64,000 nucleotides of DNA. Source: Saururus chinensis (Eukaryota > Streptophyta > Magnoliopsida > Piperales > Saururaceae). Below the pieces are notes generated by a model that did no database searches, was not told where the DNA came from, and saw only the letters and a list, made by a program, of their open reading frames with translations. A program made the translations under genes and the position numbers. Positions 57,806 to 64,000 of this stretch are shown in pieces (position 1 is the stretch's first letter; each line of letters starts with the position of its first letter). Location of the stretch: NCBI GenBank assembly GCA_035235625.1, contig CP141145.1:2108001-2172000 (forward strand). The letters run 5' to 3'.

Positions 57806-60800
57806 TGTAAGGACCATCATCTTTAAAACGGTTTTGGTTTTCTTTAATTATTGGTTATCGTGATATTTACGTGTTTTCTGATCTTATTCGGTGATTTCGT
57901 AAATAAATAGAGTTTGTGATGGTTTTAACCAAAATTAACTTCAATATTAGTAGTTTTAAGTAATTTTAAACCAAATGTGAATTTTTAGAATTTTTAGAAT
58001 TTTTACTATTTTCCCAAAAATTAGGGTTTTGGTGGGACCCCTGTGGGCCCCACCGTCAAAAATTTTATTTTTGTGTCAAATGAACTTAGATATATACTTA
58101 AGGTCACACAAAAATTTTTAGAATTTTATTAGGCTTAATTCGTGCTTAAATTTGTAAAATAACCACTTTTAGCCTACTTTTCATATTTACACCCTAAAAC
58201 TTACCTATACATACCCTAACCCTTACTATAAAAGGGCAAACCAGAGCCATTTCTATTTTTGGGAATAGGCTAAGGAAGGAGGGCTGGCCTAATCCCCACT
58301 TAGGCCCGAATTAGAAGCCGATTAAGGTAAGCTTACTCTAATTAAGCACTAATTCATAACTTTCTTCTTAGTTTCTTCCAAATCTACCATTTTCCCCTTG
58401 ATTCAATTCGCTTTTGACCATCAAAAGCAACTGATTTGTGTTTTACTACAAACCCTAACATTCAAAATTCGATTTTTACTACCAACAAGCCCTAGATCTA
58501 AGATTTAATTAGGGATTTCTTGGGTAAATCGATTTTTATTAGAGTTTAATTCAAACTCATTGTGTTTTCAAAGATTTCAAGAAAGGTGACTCTTCAATTC
58601 GAGCTTAATCAAGTGCTGAGGTAATGGGTCTTCGAAATCTCTGTTTATCCATGGTAAAACTCTTCACTTTTGGCTTATTTCGAATGGAGTTTGCTTGATT
58701 TGGTGTGTTAATGGTAAGATTAGAAAATGGAATTATTTAATCCTGATTTCTTAGGGTTTTGCATTATTATGGTTTGGTTTAATGTTCTGGAAGTCAAGGG
58801 GGACTTTTGATGATGTTTAGGGTGTTAGATGTGGATTTGAAGTATTATCTATGGTGTTTCGGTTTGAATTTGCGAAAGGAAGAAGATGAACTGTTCTGCT
58901 TTGTTGGCGATTGAACGGCCTTTGTGGGCGATCGATCGGCAACACTGCCGAAAAGTCGGTTTTCCAGTTCAGCCGATCGAACGGCCTGCTGGGCGTTCGA
59001 ACGGCCGAACTGTAAATTTCAAAATTTCACGTTTAACCGATCGAACGGCCTGAAGGGCGATCGATCGGCTACACAGAAAATTGCATGTTGTGCATATGAT
59101 GTCTATTTTGATGATTCCACTTTAGCTTGCCAATTTTATATGAATGTGGAGTGTTTTAAGCTATGTTAGGCTACTGGAAATGCATGCTATTAAGTTTATG
59201 GAGTTGAGATATATGCTTAGAGATGGTGGAATGACGTATGTTTTGTGGCATGATGTTGGAATCGTCATCTTGAAATTATGAATGGTTGGTTTCTCATTAT
59301 TAAGCATATTTTCAGTAGAACTATAATCTATTATTGGACTGATTTGTCATGATAGATTGTGGTTAGTCGTGTGTGGATGTTGGTGAATGCCATGACTCAA
59401 TGATGAAATGAATGATGTTATATGTGTTTAGCCTTTGTGGTTGAGTTTTGAATTGAGATATGATTTCAACGATTCTTCTCCTATGATTTCCGCTAGAATT
59501 CATGTTTAGATGGAAATTCACATGTGTAGTGTGGTAGTGAGTTTAATTTCAAGCATGTTAGTATGCATTATGTGAAATGCTTCTACTAGATACACACACA
59601 TGTGGGGTTAAATGATGATGTTGAAGCTTAATATTGTGATTATGAATGATGCATTAGGGGCTGGTGAGAGCACTTATCATGGATTAGGATTCATGTATGT
59701 TTTGCCCACGTATGTACCATGCTGCATGCACCATGAAAATAGATTTCCAATTGAGGCTTCATCATGGTTAATCGAATTTGACCAATTGGATGCAATGTGA
59801 TGGAATTGTGTGCCGGATTGATCGGTCGTGGATTAATCGCAAATTGATTGGTCCGAAAGGACATATTTTGATTTGAGTTCCTGGGTGGAACGAGTGCACT
59901 CCCCGGGTTGAGTCTTGTTAAATGGAATGATGTGGGGACAAGTTGTGTACTTGTCTTGCGGATTGTAAGAATGTTATTATGAGTGTCATCTGGACCTTGA
60001 GAATCCAGTGTGGTATGCTGTGTGCACCCCGCTACCACGTGTTCTAGGGTTCTCTGTGTGAGAACTCGGGCTCTTCCCTCCGCAGGAGATGTCCCTGGGT
60101 GAACACCCCTGCTCTAGATTCTCTGTGTGAGAATGGGACATCCTTGGCCAGGATCGTCCAGGGCGAGCAGTATTAGAGATTGACAACCCCGATCTTTCTT
60201 TAAATTCTTGTGTAGAATTTTGGACCATGACACGCCTTCGTGGCCTTGTCTATGCTCCTGTCTGTGTGACATTAATGTGTGATTACTCCTTGATGGAGGT
60301 TGATTGTGATGATATAATGCATGTGGGAATATGTATGTTAGAAATACATCCATGCAGGTTGATGTTATGCATGTGAGAATATGTATGTTAGAGATACATC
60401 CATGCAGGTTGATGTTGATGTTATGCATGTGGATTATGTATGTTAGAGATACATCCATGCAGGTTGATTATGTACCATGATGCAGTGTTAGATGATATGT
60501 ATATGTGATTAGAAAATGATGCACCATGTAATTCGTTGATTTGAATGATTATATCGCTATGCTATCGTATTTTCGATGTTGTTAGTGATATTAAAACCAT
60601 TGCTGAGTTTGTTAAACTCACCCCTCTTTGCGTGTTTTGATTTGGGGCTGCGTGGTGCGACACGCAGACGGACAGGATCTCCTCTTCGAGGAAAGGTCGG
60701 AGGTGGCTTGGATATGATCGTGGAGTTCTTTGTGTGGTTTATTTTCCTTAGTTATGCTATTGTTCAGGACCTTTGTGTAGGGTTCTTGTTTTAGATTTAT

Positions 60801-61094
60801 GTCATATTTTGCAGTTGTGATGCTTATGACTTATTTTGAGCCGGTGTGGGTTTTACTTAACTAAGCTTGTGGGTTTGAGATTGTTGTTTACTTTGTGATA
60901 AGCAACACCTTTTCTTCCCTTTTTATTTACTCTTGCTCAAAGGATTGTGCGCTCTCCGTGTTTCTGTTAATCACCCGTGGTTAGGGTTAAGTCTTCCACT
61001 AGATCGTTTCTCAATTTTCACTTCGTCGCCCCCGCGCGCTTGACCGGCCCTTGGACCGGGTTCGGCTCGGGTCGGGCATCGCCGGGGCGTGATA
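57806..61094 (+). mobile_element. 3.3-kb solo LTR (family L) inserted in CACTA, TSD GTATA
   Basis: It begins TGTAAGGACCATC and ends GGGGCGTGATA (a CA end with one change). It is flanked by GTATA at 57801-57805 and GTATA at 61095-61099, with CACTA repeats resuming on both sides. It contains GATCGATCGG and TTCGAACGG palindromes (58920-59075), a ~55-bp tandem repeat (about 60311-60465) and a GC-rich tail matching 10105-10288. No gag or pol is present, so it is a solo LTR of unusual length. I read it as gypsy-type from its ends and length; that assignment is inferred. Confidence 0.85.
60311..60465. repeat. Three ~50-58-bp tandem units in the L LTR
   Basis: Each unit carries 'tatgtatgttagagatacat' or a near copy followed by 'ccatgcaggttgat'. 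Three units lie end to end. Confidence 0.85.
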
Positions 61095-61510
61095 GTATAC
61101 ATCGCTAGAATTAAACATTTGCGACACCTGTATTTAGTCAGTAATAATTAAATATTACCGACGTATAGATATACGTCTTTAATAGGTTTTGACGATGTAT
61201 ATTATATGTCACAATTAGCTTTAATTAGCGACGTGTATATATGTGTGTGTGTGTCGCTAATTTGCATTTAATAACGACATATATATACATCATTATTAAA
61301 TACTATATGTCGCTAATGTCTGTAAACTTAATTTTAAATGGAGATATACGTCGCTATTTGGTAGAACTGTAGCGACGTTTGTTAGTATACGTCGCTAATA
61401 GAGTTGTTTTAGTGACATATAAGTTATACGTCACTAAAAATATTAAAAAAATATTAGTTGCTTATTTAAATATTTATTGAGACATTATAAATGCGTCGCT
61501 AAATTTAATT

Positions 61511-62600
61511 TAATATAAAATCAATTAAATCAATTATACCAAAACTCTTACTAATGCACATTTCACCCCTTCCTCCCTTCTTAGGCCTCGAACCTAGTAA
61601 TAAATCATTGATGCTAGCCCCATCTGAATTTTGGGTCCATTTCAATAAGTGCGGCCACTTCATCAAAGTCGACCAAAATTTCAACCACAAATCAATGGCT
61701 CAAAATTGATAAGATTAAATAAATGGATCATATATTGGAATAGTACCAAATTTGGTTGATCTTCATCATCATATAAATCCCAACTCATTCGGCTCTTCTT
61801 TGTGACCTCCGTGGACCCAAATTAAAAAATATAATCTCAATTGTTAATTTAAAGGTGAGAATGACTGAGCACAATATGCCAAAATTGTTGTAGCTAGCTC
61901 CCAATAGCAACCATTTTGCATTGTTGATGGACAACAATAGGGGCAGAGGGCATGACTATGTAATAAAAGATAGGGGAGAGGTAGATGAGGGTTCTAATGG
62001 TGATGTTGATTAATGGTCAAGAAGTACGAAAGCGGCACCTTTACCTTAAAATGTCAAAGGAAAAAATAGAGGGGGATAATAAAACGAATCCATCATATTG
62101 TCCTCACCTAAATATTTGGGAAATTGGAGTTGGGCAAGGCGAGGTTTAGCCACACCAGCACGTTCTCCAACACGAGGGCCTCGACCTTAGATGCTGTTCT
62201 CAGCCATATTACTTGGATAATCCCCATTGGATTCTCCTCAGGAAAGTGCCAATTAAATGGCTCAAAGGCTGCAGTATGGATTGCACATTTTTTGAACATC
62301 TATGGGCTGGGCGGTGCTGATACATGTGACTGAATTAAACAACAAGGAGTAACAGGCACTGCTTGAATGACAGAACCATGGCAGTAACACACCCAACAGT
62401 GAGGGCAGAGTGCCTAATGTAGGATTTGAATTAAAAACACGAAAATTACTTGCAAACTTATTTTTTATGTAAGATTTGAATTAAGTTACAGGTCAAGGAA
62501 TTAAATTATATAAGATTTTTATTAAGATTATTCTTTACATAAAGAATAAATTGCTTATAAGATTATTCTTTATGTAAGATTTGAATTTTGTGCATAAAAT
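61511..62600. other. Probable CACTA interior, nothing firmly recognised
   Basis: Open frames at 62108-62299 (-) and 62124-62333 (+) overlap; neither resembles a family I know (minus: WHFPEENPMGIIQVIWLRTA). If the CACTA started at 57542 extends here, this may be another captured exon. The rest is AT-rich. Confidence 0.3.
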
Positions 62601-64000
62601 TAAAAACACGAAAATTGTTTGTCTACTGCACCCCGCTAAACTACTTTCAAGTTCGTTTTTTAACTTGAGAATTAGATTGTCGTAGATGTTCAAAGGATTA
62701 ATACAAATCCAAAAACTACGAGATATTCATTGACCATTAGCCCATTCTATGAGGCCTAACAATTGAGTCTATATACTCACAAATAAATTAAATACAAGAA
62801 AGAAACTTGTATACTGCACCCACTTAAATTACTGTTGAGGTAATTTTTTACCTTGATTATCGAAAGCTCTATAGACAAAACAAGGACCAATGCACTATTT
62901 AGTGCACTCCTTTGAAGAATATTTTAAACGTGAGAGTAACTCTATGGAGTAACCTTAGAACCTTATTGTTAAAGTTGTTTACCTTGAGCTATCTTAGTAA
63001 GGAAAAATACAAATCTGAACAGTAGATCAAATTCTAAGACATGTACAACATTTTGTAGGGCCCAATAATTCAGCGTACTATCGGGGAAAAATAGCAAATT
63101 ACATTAACAACTTCCTCATTTAGTATACCATAGTGACGCGCAATCATGGTCATTTTTTTCTTTATTCATTTAGGGTGTTCTAGATTTTTGAAAGATAAAT
63201 GCAAATCTGAAAACTACATCAACTTCGGAGACATATAGTCCTATTATCTCAACAATTCAAGCAAACTCTACAAAAATATTAAAAACACAAGAACAGTCTG
63301 TAACATACTGTTGAAGTCATTTTTTACATTAACCAATTAAAGTGGTGTAGATATTCCATGAAAAAGTGCAAAGTAAAAAACTACCTGAAATTCCGAGGCA
63401 TGTACTTAATTAATATAGTCCAACAAATTAACTCACTCTGTAGCCCAAAATTGAGAAACACTTCAACAACTTGTCTAATGAACCTATGTAACTTATAATC
63501 AAGGTCATTATATACCTCAAGGAATTCAGAGTGTTATAGACATTATAAGCAAAGGTGAAAATAAAAAGTATAAGAAATTCCTTGACCTGTAGCTATTCCA
63601 AGGTGGACTGACAATTCAGCGCACTCAGTAGCATAAAATTAAAAACACCAAAATTGTTTGTCTATTACACCCCCCCTAAACTACTTTCAAGTTTATTTTT
63701 TAACTTGAGAATTTAGATTGTTGTAGACGCTCGGAGTTAATACAAATCTGCACACAACCAAATATTCCTTGACCATTAGCCTATTCTATAGGCCCGACAA
63801 TTGATTCTACACTCTCGCAAAATAATTAAATGCAAGAGAGAAGCTTGTATACTACACCCACTTGAATTACTATCGAAGTCATTTTCTACCTTGATTATCC
63901 AAAGTGTTATAGACGAAACAAGGACCAATGCAAATATGATAACTACTTAAAATTCCAAGACCATGTACCCACTATTAACTTATTATCGGTAGGAAATGAT
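62601..64000. repeat. Satellite-like tandem array, ~190-bp units, ~1.04-kb higher-order period
   Basis: At least eight diverged units follow one pattern: a 'ctact.t..aagt.atttttta' start, 'ttgagaat', 'g.tatagacg', 'aatgcaaatctgaaaactac', 'ttccttgacca', 'caattcagc.cactc' and 'aaattaaaaacacaa'. Unit starts are near 62641, 62828, 62965, 63107, 63306, 63475, 63681 and 63865. The first two units match the seventh and eighth far better than their neighbours (62641 to 63681, 1040 bases), so there is a higher-order repeat. The array runs off the window. Confidence 0.8.

Larger units (their letters stand above)
57542..61510. mobile_element. CACTA left part with TAGTGACGTATA-type repeats, split by a solo LTR
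   Basis: The terminus CACTACAACAAAATAG at 57542 is followed by subterminal words of a third type, 'gacgtatatatacgtc' and 'tagcgacgt' (57560-57800). After the nested LTR they continue at 61100-61510. The right terminus is not in the window, and internal sequence probably continues beyond 61510. No transposase was seen. Confidence 0.8.

Noticed and set aside
62601-64000. CRISPR-like or regular spacer array
   Set aside because: Units are long, diverged and contiguous without unique spacers, and the DNA is from a plant nucleus; a satellite explains it.

Overview
The window is nuclear DNA of a flowering plant. It is AT-rich, has spliced plant-type genes, and is packed with plant transposon families: CACTA (En/Spm), Ty1/copia, Ty3/gypsy LTRs and a Stowaway-like MITE. 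I cannot name the species. Only one host gene looks complete, an LRK10L/Lr10-type receptor-like kinase at 12431-14620 (+, four exons that join in frame, about 613 residues). Nearly everything else is transposon, solo LTR, captured gene fragment or tandem repeat.

Left part (1-11239): a nested stack. A CACTA left end starts at 698. A gypsy-type LTR (family X) lies at 1713-10000 and is itself split by a complete 6.1-kb CACTA at 2291-8438 (TSD TGG). That CACTA carries fragments of at least two host genes, a receptor-like kinase and a Pumilio/NOP9-type protein (APUM23-like), so it is a Pack-CACTA. A CACTA right end closes the stack at 11239. Middle (12431-29059): the intact kinase gene; a decayed copia element (14934-21247) with a small solo LTR inside its reverse transcriptase; a Stowaway-like MITE; and a second complete CACTA (21962-29059, TSD TGA) carrying a GDSL lipase fragment.

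Centre-right (29654-46124): two arms of about 2.9 kb in inverted orientation. Each holds the same broken LRK10L-type pseudogene with a 0.75-0.8 kb GGT/CCA low-complexity block. The 10.7-kb spacer is filled by solo LTRs and a gypsy gag remnant. At 46723-47555 the window start (1-697) recurs without the CACTA insertion, giving an empty-site allele. A decayed minus-strand coding region of unknown family follows, then a copia scrap and a 1000-N assembly gap (53001-54000).

Right end (54001-64000): a GC-rich island with scattered exon-like pieces, including a short pyruvate orthophosphate dikinase exon; an AT microsatellite; a CACTA left end (57542) split by a 3.3-kb solo LTR with TSD GTATA; and a satellite-like array of about 190-bp units with a higher-order period near 1.04 kb that runs off the window. 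Functionally the window reads as a receptor-kinase locus embedded in heterochromatin-like nested repeats. Two of its CACTA elements have picked up host exons, and decayed copies of the resident kinase family sit in a long inverted repeat.
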